Shown here: piece by piece, positions 23,545 to 34,884 of the stretch | Position numbering within the stretch: position 1 is the stretch's first letter | How the letters are laid out: every line of letters starts with the position of its first letter | From: Bactrocera neohumeralis | Taxonomy: Eukaryota > Arthropoda > Insecta > Diptera > Tephritidae | Length of the DNA stretch: 64,000 nucleotides | Direction of reading: 5' to 3' | Assembly: GCF_024586455.1 (NCBI RefSeq) | Contig: NC_065919.1 | Location: 34,882,839 to 34,946,838, forward strand | Made by a program: the position numbers and the translations under genes | The notes under the pieces: generated by a model | Seen by the model: only the letters and a program-made list of their open reading frames with translations | Database searches by the model: none | Told to the model about the DNA's origin: nothing

Positions 23545-24768
23545 GAACGTACAGCACCAGCCTCAATCGATGACGATGGAGCAGACGTTCCATTGCCCGA
23601 GCATGAAAAAGTTCGAAAGCAATTACCCGTCTGAAGAACAGCAAAGAAGCGGGGGTCGATGGGGTGCCGGCCGAGCTATTCAAACACGGCGGCGAAGAAC
23701 TGATAAGGAGAGTGCATCAGCTTCTTTGTAAAATATCGTCGGACAAAAGTATGCACAACGATTGGAATTTAAGTGTGGTCTGCCCAATCCATAAAAAGGA
23801 AGACCCCACATTCTGCGCCAACTACCGTGGGATAAGCCTCCTCAACATCGCATATAAGGTTCTATCGAGCGTATTGTGTTAAAGATTAAAGCCCTCCGTC
23901 AACAAACTGATTGGACCTTATCAGTGACCTGCAAATCAACAACCGGCCAGATATTCACCATGCGCCAAATCTTGGAAAAGATATTGATATCGTCGGCCTC
24001 AACACCTGCGCCGTTAGTTCTGCTTTCTCCAGGCTGGACCAGGAAGCACAGAAAATGGGTCTGGCAGTGAAAAAGGGCAAGACGAAATATCTCCTGTTAT
24101 CAAACAAACAGTCGTCGCACTCGCGACTTGGCTCTCACGTCACTGTTGACAGTCATAACTTTGAAGTTGTAGATAATTTCGTCTATCTTGGAACCAGCGT
24201 AAACACCACCAACAATGTCAGCCTGGAAATCTAACGCAGGATTGCTCTTGCCAACAGGTGCTACTTCGGACTGAGTAGGCAATTGAGAAGTAAAGTCCTC
24301 TCTCGACGAACAAAAGCCAAACTCTATAAGTCGCTCATAATTCCCGTCCTGCTATAGGGTGCAGAGTCTTGGTCGATGACATGAACCGATGAGTCGACGT
24401 TACGAGTTTTCGAGAGAAAGGTTCTGCGAAAGATTTATGGTCCTTTGCGCATTGGCCACGGCGAATATCGCATTCGATGGAACGATGAGCTGTACGAGAT
24501 ATACGACGACATTGACATAGTTCAGCGAATTAAAAGACAGCGGCTACGCTGGCTAGGTCATGTTGTCCGGATGGACGAAAACACTCCAGCTCTGAAAGTG
24601 TTCGACGCAATACCCGCCGGGGGAAGCAGAGGAAGAGGAAGACCTCCACTCCGTTGGAAGGACCTAGTGGAGAAGGACCTGGCTTCGCTTGGCATATCCA
24701 ATTGGCGCCACGTAGCGAAAAGAAGAAACGACTGGCGCTCTGTTGTTAACTCGGCTATAATCGCGTAA
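23545..24768 (+). pseudogene. RTE-like reverse transcriptase and C-terminal tail, core deleted
   Basis: Frames in sequence read 'GVPAELFKHGGEELIRRVHQLLCKI', 'DWNLSVVCPIHKKEDPTFCANYRGISLLNIAYKVLSSVL' (RT fingers), then 'QIFTMRQILEK' joined directly to 'DIDIVGLNT'. Compared with copies D and E, this join removes about 330 bp holding the 'FVDFKAAFDS', 'RQGDSLSC' and 'YADD' motifs. Past it come 'RLGSHVTVDSHNFEVVDNFVYLG' and, at 24445-24768, the cysteine-free tail 'RIKRQRLRWLGHVVRMDENTPALKVFDA'. Without the YADD box no polymerase activity is possible. Confidence 0.85.
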
Positions 24769-24814
24769 GAGGTGTCAACGCCAATTAAGAAGAAGAAGAA
24801 AATTTTTCCAAGAA

Positions 24815-25505
24815 GTGTTTGTAGCACGCCCATTGAACTCGAGAATGGTAAATAAGAGCTCTTAATACTAAAATTTTTGGAAGAAGAATCATTACGTGCT
24901 ATGTACTTTTTTCTGTATGTTTTGTATTCTACATCAATTTCTTTACAAAAGGAGGTGGAGCAAATACAATGTCATTTGATGAGACTTTGAACAGTGCTCA
25001 TTAAGTCTGTTGCAGCTGAGATGTAAAAATTGCAATATTCATTCATCATTCGTTCCAAATTTGTTGGAGATATCTTGTCAAATGACAAAGTTTTCCATGT
25101 AAGCACTTGATTCCGATCGTTCAGTATGTATAATAGCTAACACTATATTTTTCCGCTATCGGCGGTTCGACAATTGAGCAGTTTCTTAAAGAGAAAAAGA
25201 CATATGCAATATTTGACATAAAAATCTCAAGTTCACGTCTATACAGGCAGATGGAACAGCACAAATCGACTCATCTCGTCATGCCGATCATTCATAAACA
25301 CATTTTACTGGGCCTCCAATGTTTCCTTCAGGATGTTGCAAACTCTGTGGCAAACTTAAAATATTTGTTCAGAGAGTATAAATGAAACTAAAAGATATGA
25401 CTGTCAGTGACATCTGTGTCAAATCTCATATCAAAAGAGGGTCGAGAACGCGTTGTCGACGAACAGGACGGCCATCAATATGCGGGGCTTGCGCGAACTA
25501 TTCGT
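24815..25505. other. Short gene-free stretch with dispersed-repeat phrases
   Basis: Contains phrases of the second dispersed family (25070-25150, "cttgattccgatcgttcag") and nothing coding that I recognise. Confidence 0.45.
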
Positions 25506-25507
25506 AA

Positions 25508-26098
25508 TAAGTAAGGAAGGGCTAAGTTCGGGTGCAACGAACATTTCATACTCTTGCAACTTACAAGAATCAAAGCCAGGGAAATACTTTAAGGAGTAAA
25601 ACCAATCACATAGGGTACAATCAGCCTGATATTCGACAAACCTGATATTAGTTCGATAGGGGATAGGCCAAGTTTTCGATCAAATTTATTTATTTTAATC
25701 GCAAGCTACACTGTTATGAATAAATTACGCTTTACTATTTTTATTGGGATAACTCACACATTGTCCGATATATGCGGTACAAAGTCACCCAGAAGTTCGA
25801 AAATCTTTGTATTAAGTATATGGAGGCTAAGGGAAGTATTGGTCCGATTCAACCAATTTTTGACATTCGTACATATCATTATAAGGGAAAGATTATACTT
25901 TAATTTCAGATCAAAAGTCAACTATTACCGGGGTCTAAATATTCGGTACCTAGGGGATTGAACACTAAAGATATTGTTAGTGCAAATTTGTATCCAGTTA
26001 TATCAATAGCTTCTTGCTTTCTCTACTGAAAACTGAACGAATCAAGTGGAATTTGAAATTGTGTTATAAGGGAAGTAGGCGTGGTTGTTGTCCGATTT
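25508..26098 (-). repeat. Dispersed repeat family R, copy d, interrupted by mariner
   Basis: Starts "agtaaggaagggctaagttcg" and follows the 34885 copy phrase by phrase ("caagaatcaaagccaggg", "cacccagaagttcgaaaat", "ggaagtaggcgtgg") up to "tgtccgatttcg" at 26098. There it switches at once to mariner transposase sequence. The missing rest of R is not recognisable after the mariner. Confidence 0.75.
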
Positions 26099-26470
26099 CG
26101 AGGCCGGAATTATGGGCCGACAACTCTTGGTTTTTGCACCACAGTAATGCACCGTCGCATACTGCATCAATTCTTTATGAGTTTTTCGCCAAATTTTCAA
26201 CCAATATCGTGCCACAATCATCGTATTCATCTGATTTGGCTCCGTGTAACATCTGGCTTTTCAGCAAACTCAAATTACCGCTTCGGAGAAACCGTGTTGA
26301 GTCAATTGAAGATTAAACGTGAATAATATTCTAAAAATTTACTTTAACAACTGTTTCGAGGATTGGAAAAAACGATGACACATTGGGGATTACTTTGAGG
26401 GGAACGACATAGATTTTGAAAAATAATTTAAGAATTTTAAAATTATGGGTACAAGTCTTACTATTTTTAG
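26088..26470 (+). pseudogene. mariner transposase relic, C-terminal third
   Basis: The frame 26014-26316 reads RPELWADNSWFLHHSNAPSHTASILYEFFAKF and then SSYSSDLAPCNIWLFSKLKLPLRRNRVESIEDIK. This is the second-to-third catalytic block of mariner: the 'HHDNAPSHT' Asp is Ser here, and the 'SPDLAPCD' Asp is Asn. Both changes would abolish activity. The non-coding tail to 26470 ("attttaaaattatg", "caagtcttac") matches 11350-11400, so it is the same family as the 10.8-kb relic. Confidence 0.85.
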
Positions 26471-26474
26471 CTCA

Positions 26475-28115
26475 TATTAATTAACGGGTGAAATTTCAAT
26501 TTAATATATGACATCACATGTTGAGAAATTAAAGAATTTTAAATGAAATTAGAATGTTAGAATAAAAATACATACATTTTGCATAGACTGGACACATACT
26601 CACTAACTCGAATTCGTATTGAAGCTTTGAATGTATGTAGCTGCTTTTACGTGTTGGTATTTTGGTTACTATAACGGGTTCGCGCTGGCTCTCAGGATTA
26701 TTCATTGCCTGATAAATCCAGTTTTGGTCTCACTTAATCTGAAAACATACAAATAACAAACGCATACGGACAACGCAACCAATGAACAATATATCTACAT
26801 CTATACAGTTGCTGTTGCTATATTCCCCATAAATTACGTCAGAGACCTTTTACGAAATTAAATCTTGTTACATGTAACAATAACAACATCAACTTGTGTA
26901 AACTGCTGAGCTATGTATGTAAATGCATTTGTTAAAGCACACAAGTTATGGCGGCGAGAATAATGACAACAAAACAGGGAAAAAGGTAAACGGCAAATAT
27001 ATATTTTTACGGCAAACGAGATATAGTGTAGTATTTTCATGTTCCTACATTTGTTAGCAGAGCCAGTAGTTTGCTGAAATCCTTTGCAATATTTTTATTT
27101 TTACGTTGCTAGTAAACTTATGATTAGCTACACTTTTAAATATTATTTTAAAGTACTTAATTAAGCCAGAATGCTTAAAAAAGTTCTAAGGCGTAGGTTT
27201 GTGTTTTTAGAGGCAATGTATTCTTAAAAAAATAATTGAGATAATTGAACTAATTTAGTATAACATATTTAGACAACAAACTTTAATAATCATCTCTTTA
27301 AAAACATAATTTGTTATCCCATCAGTGGCCATTAAAAACAAACTGAAAACGTTCCGTTTTTTTCTAATTTTTATCGCAGTTTACAAAGTAATGAGTTTCT
27401 GATTTGATTAGAATTAACTCCAAATCTATACCACAGTTTCTCGCTTTTAACTATTTTCGCCTGTGTATTTAGGGCCAAAAAGATTTACTGAGCAACTGGC
27501 TTTTCGCTGTCCCGCCCGTGCAGAACACATCCACGTTGGCGACACGATTTACAGGCCAAGATTTGAGATTAATAAATTTGTATGTTCAAAAGGAGATGTG
27601 GGCGGAAGAAAATTTGAACTTGCGACGTGATGGTTTAAGCGTGGAACGTTTATTTAGCAAGAGCTTGTCAGTATATCGCCGGAAGTGTGGAATATTGTAC
27701 CAAAGATGTACATAAATGCACATGCATGTATTTACATATAAGTGTGAGTGCCGCAGTGATTGAGGATTTGGACAACTTTCGCTTTTTTATACATGAATTA
27801 AAAACTGATGTCAATAGAAACTGTGATTTGTAAATACTACTGCGAGATTGAAGTTTATTCTTCTCAGAAAATGATCCTGATATTTTAGATGGGCAGAGTG
27901 CAGCAATATATTTAGTTATATTTTTATATATTCTACATATTAAAAATATTAAATAAAAAAGAATGAAATATTTCTCAGGACAATAACAACCTTTACTTTT
28001 CCTCCAATCGCGGAAAGAACTTTAAGAATTTATTTATTTATTATTTATTGAGTTTAGTCGTTTGATCTTACTGATCAAACATTACATTATATGAATAATG
28101 TTCGTATTCACCAAA
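26475..28115. other. Gene-free AT-rich stretch, possible host DNA
   Basis: No TE protein or terminal repeat is evident. A few tracts (26580-27060) look non-repetitive. The open frame at 27518-27715 has no recognisable motif. Confidence 0.45.
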
Positions 28116-28119
28116 CCGC

Positions 28120-29105
28120 TTTTATACTCTTGCAACCAGTTGCTACAGAGTATTATAGTTTTGTTGTATAAATGATCAGGGGGACGAGAAAAGTTGAAGT
28201 CCTGTTGCAAACTGTAACTTGAGTAAAAATTGGGATATCTGGATGAAACACTGTATGCATGTTTCTTAGTACAAAAAAAAGTTCAAGTTCGTAGATGGGT
28301 GTAAACGGACTACTAAGCACTAAATCAAGATATAATACTGTAATTTGGCACAGGGGTTCGCAGTATCAAGGGACATCTGTGGATAAAAATTTTGAAAAAA
28401 AGCGCATGGCCCCGCCCTCTAATAAGTTTGATGTATATATTTCCTAAACTACAGCTACAACAACCAAATTTTCCCAGCGCAAATATTACAAAACTCGCAC
28501 CGTTAATGTGAAAACGGATGAAATCGGATGAAAATCCCGCTCACTCCCCATATAACGGCACTGCTAAATGCGCGGTAAATCGATAACTAAATGCGCCAGA
28601 GACTTTAAATAAAATTAGAAGAAAGTTTTATAACAGCCGGTGTGAAAATTGGATAAAGGGCGTTACACCGCCCACTTTTTGGTAAAATCCCATATCTTGG
28701 GACCTATTAACCGATTTCGACAAAACTTGGTTCGTGACATTCTTATATAAGTCATGTTGTGAAAATAAGCGAAGTCGGACAATAAGCACACCTACTTCCC
28801 ATATAGCACAATTTGAAATTCCACTTGATTCGTTAAGTTTCCAGTAGAGAAAGCAAGAAGCAATTAATACTTTACACGAATAATGGCTTTAGTGTATGCC
28901 ACCTTATGACTAAAAATTGTTCAAATCCAATAAAAACTGTTCAAGCACCTAGAAATGAAATATTTGGATCCCAGTATCTATAGTTGACTTATGATCGAAA
29001 ATATCGGTGAATGTGTGAGATATATAATTGAAATTCAGAGATAGTGCTTCTCTGACAATAGCAATCTATAGGATTTATTTCTAATACCAGAGGTAACATC
29101 TATAC
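28120..29105 (+). repeat. Dispersed repeat family R, copy e (about 1 kb)
   Basis: One of the two longest R copies. From "actcttgcaaccagttgct" it runs through "gatcagggggacgagaaaa", "gccccgccctctaataag", "acaccgcccactttttgg", "cacctacttcccatatagc" and "atcgaaaatatcggtgaatg". Every one of these phrases recurs in the opposite direction at 34885-36070. Non-coding; no TIRs found. Family origin unknown to me. Confidence 0.8.
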
Positions 29106-30530
29106 AACGGTTCATAAAATTTAACTTAGACATTGCAAAGCACATATGTATGTATATGTATTTACAAGTGTCATTGCAAAGTATTTTATATTCTTGCAAA
29201 TTCAAGATGTTTTAAGTTAATTTTTGGGGATCGCATTATAAAAGTCATCCAACTGCCCCCAAAAATAGTATTAACTATTTGAACCGATCGACATACGATG
29301 TACTTGTATGTTACGTGCAAAGCTCAATAATAACGACAATATGGTTAATGGTGAAAATGGTTAACTAATTACTAAAACACTCACACAATAAAAATATCCC
29401 AAGACACCGTTCCTAGTTGATGAACATTACGATAAATGCATTTTAATTACTCACCGTGCTGGTTTACATAATAAGTATGCACACTCATTTTCTAAACTAT
29501 GATTATATTTTGACGCTCTGACCATTTTCATGCAAATTGACCAACCGCTTTCGGTCATTAAGTTAACATGAATCAAAAGTGTTGGCAGCTACAAAGGAGA
29601 AGTGCAGAATATCGTTTGGTTTCATGGTTTCATTTGTAAATTGCGTGTCTAGGAAGAATTATAAAATGTTAATGACGTATTAAATGATAGGAACGAGATA
29701 ATTACCCAATTATGAGCTTTACTATTAGACCTAGATGTAGAGAAAATAAAGCGCTATGTATCATATATAGAAGTAAGGGTGATTATCGGAAGATTCTATT
29801 CCATTGAAAATGAAATAGACTTTTCAACAGTACCAAATAAAATTGTTATACATAGCAAAATGAAACGAAATATGCACAGCTAATTTGGAAAGAAATCATC
29901 ATTTACTTATGCAAAAACTTTATAGTTTTATATAGTTATAAGTTTAAGAAAAGTTTGTTAAAAAGTTAGTCAAAAATAAATTTTTAATAATTATATTTCA
30001 AATTATGTATTGAGAATATTAAGAGAGATAATAAAATTCAAGCAAATAAAAGGATTCTAGTAGAAAAGGAGTATGTTACAAAATAATTACTGAAATGTAA
30101 TAACTCTATTTGTTGCTAGACAATCCCACCTGAAAATATTTTTTTGATTGGTTTGTACTATCTTTGACTTGAGTAACCTACTCAATACGCCACAGCTTCT
30201 TGCAAAGAAGCATAAAATTCATTTCTTGGGTCGTTATAAATTTGCTGTCGTAGGTTAATGAACTTAATGTTACTTACTGTAACTTGTTTCGAATTGACTT
30301 GACGATTGGTGCATTAAACCGCAAGTTATTAGATCAATGATTTGTTGCACATTGAAGACCAGATTCGTTTGCTTACCATAAAGTCAGCAAATATAGTTCG
30401 AGAGCTGAATTTAGTGAAATGAAGTACTAATATGTTATTTTTTTATATCGGTCCATATTTGTGCTTAGAATTCCTAAAATCGGGTGAAGACTCGCAATAT
30501 GATGTACAGAGTGTAATAATTATGTTCATG
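29106..30530. other. Gene-free AT-rich stretch
   Basis: No recognisable gene, repeat family or inverted terminal repeat. The GC content is low throughout. Confidence 0.45.
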
Positions 30531-30534
30531 ATAA

Positions 30535-31420
30535 TGGTTGAACGTAACACTTAGAACTAATCGAGATGCCGTTAATGATTATCTTTTATCTAGCGGACTT
30601 TATGCCCAATATATCGGTAAAACTTTGAGTAATCTTATTAAAACTCCGTGGAAGTATATTCTCATGACATCCTGGCTTAGTGTCAAAAGTAAATTCGATC
30701 AGCTCAGTCCTTCATCTTGCACCAATATATGTGACATAATTATTTCCATCTTTTCAGTTGACTATATGTATGATCTTTTAATGAAATTAGGGGGATTTTG
30801 TTTTCAATCTTAATCCGGTTTAGCTGAACATGTGTGAAATCCGTCAAATAATATCAGCGCCCCAAGTGTACATTTCCGGTTGAAATGTTATTTTGCGAAT
30901 TTTATTCTTGCAGATACATGCCTTCGCCATATATCTAATAAATCAGTAAAGGTACAATAACCACATTCGCTAAGGAAATTTTCAATAAAAATGTATCCGA
31001 ATGAAACTTTGCATGAATAATGTCCGTATTGTCGGACTTAAATTATTCAAGCGCCCAGGTACTAAACATATGGACTTATTTTCTATATTTCTATTGAAAA
31101 TTTTTTATCGCATGTATCGGTAAATCTGTGTGATATATTATAGAAACTTAGAGATAATTCTTAAGAGAGAAAAGTATGCCCAGGTCTAAATGGGATCAAT
31201 AATTCCCTTAGTTCCTATATAGCGAATAGAAACATTTTCTAATTACGTCTGACTTTATACCGAAAATATCGGTCAATACGTTAGTTATCTTAATGAAGTT
31301 GAAAGATCGAGTTTTTCAAATAACAGGCTATCCTTATGCTTAAAATAGATAAAACCTTGGGAAAACTTGCAATGCTCCCCTACAACTTATATGAGAATTT
31401 TCAAACATTCGGTTGACTTT
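30535..31420 (+). repeat. Dispersed repeat family R, copy f (diverged)
   Basis: Contains "aacacttagaactaatcgaga"-type sequence at its start and, from 31000, "tgcatgaataatgtccg", "cgcccaggtactaaacat" and "tttataccgaaaatatcgg". These correspond to the 3' half of R copy e but extend past its end. The middle (30600-30950) is not clearly R. Confidence 0.55.
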
Positions 31421-31559
31421 AGTCGCTATAGAAAAGGGTGATCCATATCGAGTCCCTCAGGTCCCTACTTTTAAAAGAAAAAACGCTGAAATTTTAAAAT
31501 TCAATGGGGAATGTTTATTATCATTCGAAAAAACATTCTTTGGCACTTTTTTTCTGAGT

Positions 31560-32042
31560 ATTATCTCTTTCAGATGTTGGCCGCGGCTATGTCCCAAATA
31601 GTTCAACCGTCGAAAAAAGTCGTACTGTGTGATGTCACTCGATCCTGGTGACCAATAAACCGGCTTAAAACGTGAAATTATCTGCTGACTGTGTGTTCTC
31701 TCAATAAATCTATTGATTCCTGGGTGTGTGGGAAGTGGCTTCTTGTTGAAACCAAATGTCGCCGAGACCACGAGCTTCAATCACGGGCAACAAATAGTCA
31801 GTTATCATGACGTTCGCCATTGCCGATTACGTTCTCACCGACATCATTCTTGAAGAATTATGGACCGATGGTTGCACCGTCCCACAAACCAGACCATATC
31901 GTTATTTTTTCAGGATGATATGACAGCTCTTAAATCTTTTCAGATTGCTCTTCATACCAATGCGCTCGAAATACATTCTTTACAGAACGCAAACTTTCAT
32001 AATATTGAACGATTTTTTAAACGTTGTTAGGCGTCTTTTCAT
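31560..32042 (-). pseudogene. IS630-Tc1-mariner-type transposase relic (first of a head-to-head pair)
   Basis: On the minus strand, an ATG at 32042-32040 opens a degraded N-terminus. It is followed across frameshifts by 'GLWDGATIGP-FFKNDVGENVIGNGERH', 'MITDYLLPVIEARGLGDIWFQQEATSHT', 'ESIDLLREHTVSR' and 'WSPGSSDITQYDFF' (31590-31790). These are the D1-D2 linker, second and third catalytic blocks of an insect IS630-type transposase. The second-block 'QDGATSHT' Asp reads Glu here, and the third block keeps its Asp in 'SSDITQYDFF'. Sequence to about 32165 on the far side resembles the element's own 5' leader. Dead by frameshifts. Confidence 0.75.
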
Positions 32043-32299
32043 GATGAAATGCTAAATAATACTGAACAAACTTAACATGACAGTTTGAAGCGACTCACGC
32101 ATAATCTGTCAAAAAGGCTTTGAAAACGGTACCTCTTTTTGGATTATCCGTTATTAGTCATGGTATGTGAAATATCTTACTGAAACTCAGATAACATGTT
32201 TGCATGTTGATAATATGTAGCAATATTACCTCTATCTCCCATTTACATAACAAAAGATTTAAAAAATTAATTAAATGAACATAAAATGTGACATCGTTG

Positions 32300-33125
32300 A
32301 GGAGAATTTTCCACAAATGTCTTGGCCTACATCTTTACAAGATCAAATTGACGCAAGAACTGAAGCCGCTTGACCACCAGAATCGTCGTATGTTCGTGAA
32401 TTGGGCTGAGCAACAACTTTTCAATTACAACTATTTTAAACAAAAAAGGTCGCAAAATTTTCATTGAAATTTAATTTTATTTTGTAAAAATGTCAATCAA
32501 TTTAATTTCGTAAATTATAAAATGTGTACACAGTTTCGTAGAATTTGGATTTTCATCGAAAAATCATCTTCAGCGATGAATCTCATTTCTGGCTGAATGC
32601 TTTCTTTAATAAGCAAAATATAGGTTATTGGTCACGCAGCGATCCACACGTACTCCATTAGTCCCGAAAAAATTACCGTTTGGTGCGGTTTATGGGCCCG
32701 TGGCGTCATTGGACCGTACTTCTTCGGAAATTATCAATACCGGCAAAATATTTGTCTGAATTAGATGGTATGGACTTGGACAATATGCGGTTCCAAAAGG
32801 ACGGCGCCACAAGCCACACAGCGAATGACACAATCGATTTATTGAAAACTAAGTTTGGTGAACGTGTTATCTCGAAATGGCCCAGTCAATTGGCGCTTCA
32901 GTCGTGCGATTTAAAGCCGTTGGACTATTTTCGAGTGGTCTATACCAACAAGACAGCGACGATTGATGAGCTTCGTTTGAATATCGAATGTGAAATTGCA
33001 GCAGTATCGGCCGATTTATGGTTGAAAACCGTCAAAAATTGGGTTTAGGTCGAGTGGTCATGCAAAAAAATCGAGTGTACTTTCACAGGAATAAAGAGTT
33101 TCATTGAAATCATCCGCCTGTCTTT
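32300..33125 (+). pseudogene. IS630-Tc1-mariner-type transposase relic (second of the pair)
   Basis: The + strand carries, in order, 'YKIKLTQELKPLDHQNRRMFVNWAEQQ' (32340-32415), a foreign AT-rich segment of about 140 bp, 'FHRKIIFSDESHFWLNAFFNKQNIGYWS' (32555-32640) with the first Asp, 'FQKDGATSHTANDTIDLLKTKFGERVIS' with the second Asp, 'SCDLKPLDYF' with the third, and a C-terminal 'IAAVSADLWLKTVKNWV'. The main frame is 32680-33048. The three catalytic aspartates survive, but the gene is broken by a frameshift near 32665 and the 140-bp insertion. Confidence 0.85.
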
Positions 33126-33129
33126 TAAT

Positions 33130-34880
33130 AACGTTGGTTTGCATTTTCTCACGATTCTCCGTCTGGTCACTGCCTTTCACAGCTTTGGAGTATCAATCTA
33201 GAGTTTAATCCTACTCCATTTTCGATTTCTTTGCAATTTGACAAAAATTTGTACCAGAAAAGAAAAAACAAGAGTAATGGAATTTTTTCGATTTTCTAAT
33301 TTTAAAAGTTTATTCCACAAAAATAATCACAATACTGGACAACTCAAAATCTGTTAGAGAGGATCTCTAAATATTAGTAGTTGTTGCACTACCATTGCCC
33401 TAAACATAACTGTATGGGCACATTAATATTAAAAGCTGTGTTTTGATATAGGATGCATGTGGCCTAAAACTGGTTTTAAAACAGGTCTAAAGTATACAAC
33501 GAAAATGACCAAACGTTCAGAAGACTTTGTGCACAATGTGTCGGTCAGTGTGTGAATTATCTTCACATAATTTCGAATATACTTTACTAATTATAACTAT
33601 ACAAATTTCTGATTAATTAATTTTACCAGATTCATTATTATATCTTCATGATATAATAATTTTTTCACAGAACTGATGAAAATTACTCAATCCGTATTTA
33701 AAAATAAATTCGCAAACAAAGTAATTTTTGTTTGCCATGAAAACCTAACCTAACCTAAAATTTGATTGTAATTTACTGACAATTTCTTGGAATAAGAACT
33801 ATTGAAGTGTTACGAAGTTTTTAATACAAAGTTTTACCAGCGCCTGAAGTAATTTCCGGAGCTTCGTTTCTTGTGAGTTGTAAGAATATTAAATGTTTGT
33901 CTACATCCAAACTTATCCCTACCTTACTTGTTTAACATAAAATTTCACTAGCACCTGAAGGAATTTCCCGAACTTTCATTCTTGCAAGATTATAAAACTT
34001 TCAGTTACACCCGAACTTAGCTTACTTACTTGTTATACCTGTAGGTATGAGTCGTATTTTACAAGTACAATTCGATTTCAAGTGGTTTCACATGTCAAAA
34101 TTGCTTCTGAAAAGCAATGTAACTGAATCAATGTCCACGCAGAGATTACACTTTTCCACTTTTGGAAATCTATGGATATATGCGCACATGAGGAATGAAC
34201 ATAAAATTTACATAATTGAATATATTATTTTACGGCTGGCGAATTGTGTATGCATCGCACGCGCTTCGAGAATTCTGACAGTTTTGGTGTTAAATGAGTT
34301 ACGCTCCGCCATAAATTAAATTCATCTCACTGCATATTTATGTGCAAATAGTAAATCCAGATGTATTCTGCAAAAAGTCAGAATTTTCAATACATATAGC
34401 AAAAACATGACTATGTCATTGGTGTACCCAGCCGGACTTCGCAGAAAATAAACCGCAAAATGTTGTTTATATCTGCTGTGCGTAAAATGCATAATTTACG
34501 TAACGTAACTACGTTAACCTGAACTGAAAAAATTACAAATGATTATATAAAATTTATATATTTTTGCTTTAAAAATGTAAATAAATTCAATAGTTTTTTT
34601 ACCTAACGGCTATTTGTGTCAACCGAAACTAATCGAGACAGATATAGAGTTACATATAAATTGTGACAAAAAAATAGCCGAAACATAGAATAAGAATGTG
34701 ATTATATCAACTATTTCATCGAAAGTGGCACATTTAAAATAATTCAGGTGAGTTTAGCCAAATCTTTTTCAGGTAAAGAGACACAACTAAATAAATCAGA
34801 AAATTTACGATTTCTTTCAGCAATAGCAACACAACTACAATCCCTTAAGTAATACTGCTAAGCGAGGCAAACGACGCAAT
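33130..34880. other. Gene-free AT-rich stretch
   Basis: Nothing coding recognised. A (CCTAA)3 run at about 33746-33760 is too short to mean a telomere. Short paired phrases around 33840 and 33950 ("gcctgaagtaatttccgg" and "acctgaaggaatttcccg") look like tandem partial duplications of a repeat. Confidence 0.45.
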
Positions 34881-34884
34881 TAAT

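Larger units (their letters stand above)
21986..24801 (+). mobile_element. RTE-like non-LTR retrotransposon, both ends present (copy C)
   Basis: The copy runs from the leader ("ggaggacggagtcatg") to an A/G-rich tail (caattaagaagaagaagaa). It is flanked by the 11-bp direct repeat atttttccaag at 21975-21985 and 24802-24812, so these are real insertion ends. Order: leader, APE-type endonuclease (22235-23281), linker, RT, and the C-terminal 'RLRWLGHVVRMDE' tail (24445-24768). It has lost about 24 codons between the first two endonuclease motifs and the RT catalytic core near 23970, so it cannot be active. The 'TWNVRTLN', 'GDFNA' and 'SDHYLV' motifs point to the RTE clade. Confidence 0.9.

Noticed and set aside
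33746..33760. (CCTAA)3, resembling the insect telomere repeat
   Set aside because: Three units only, and flies lack TTAGG telomeres. Chance.
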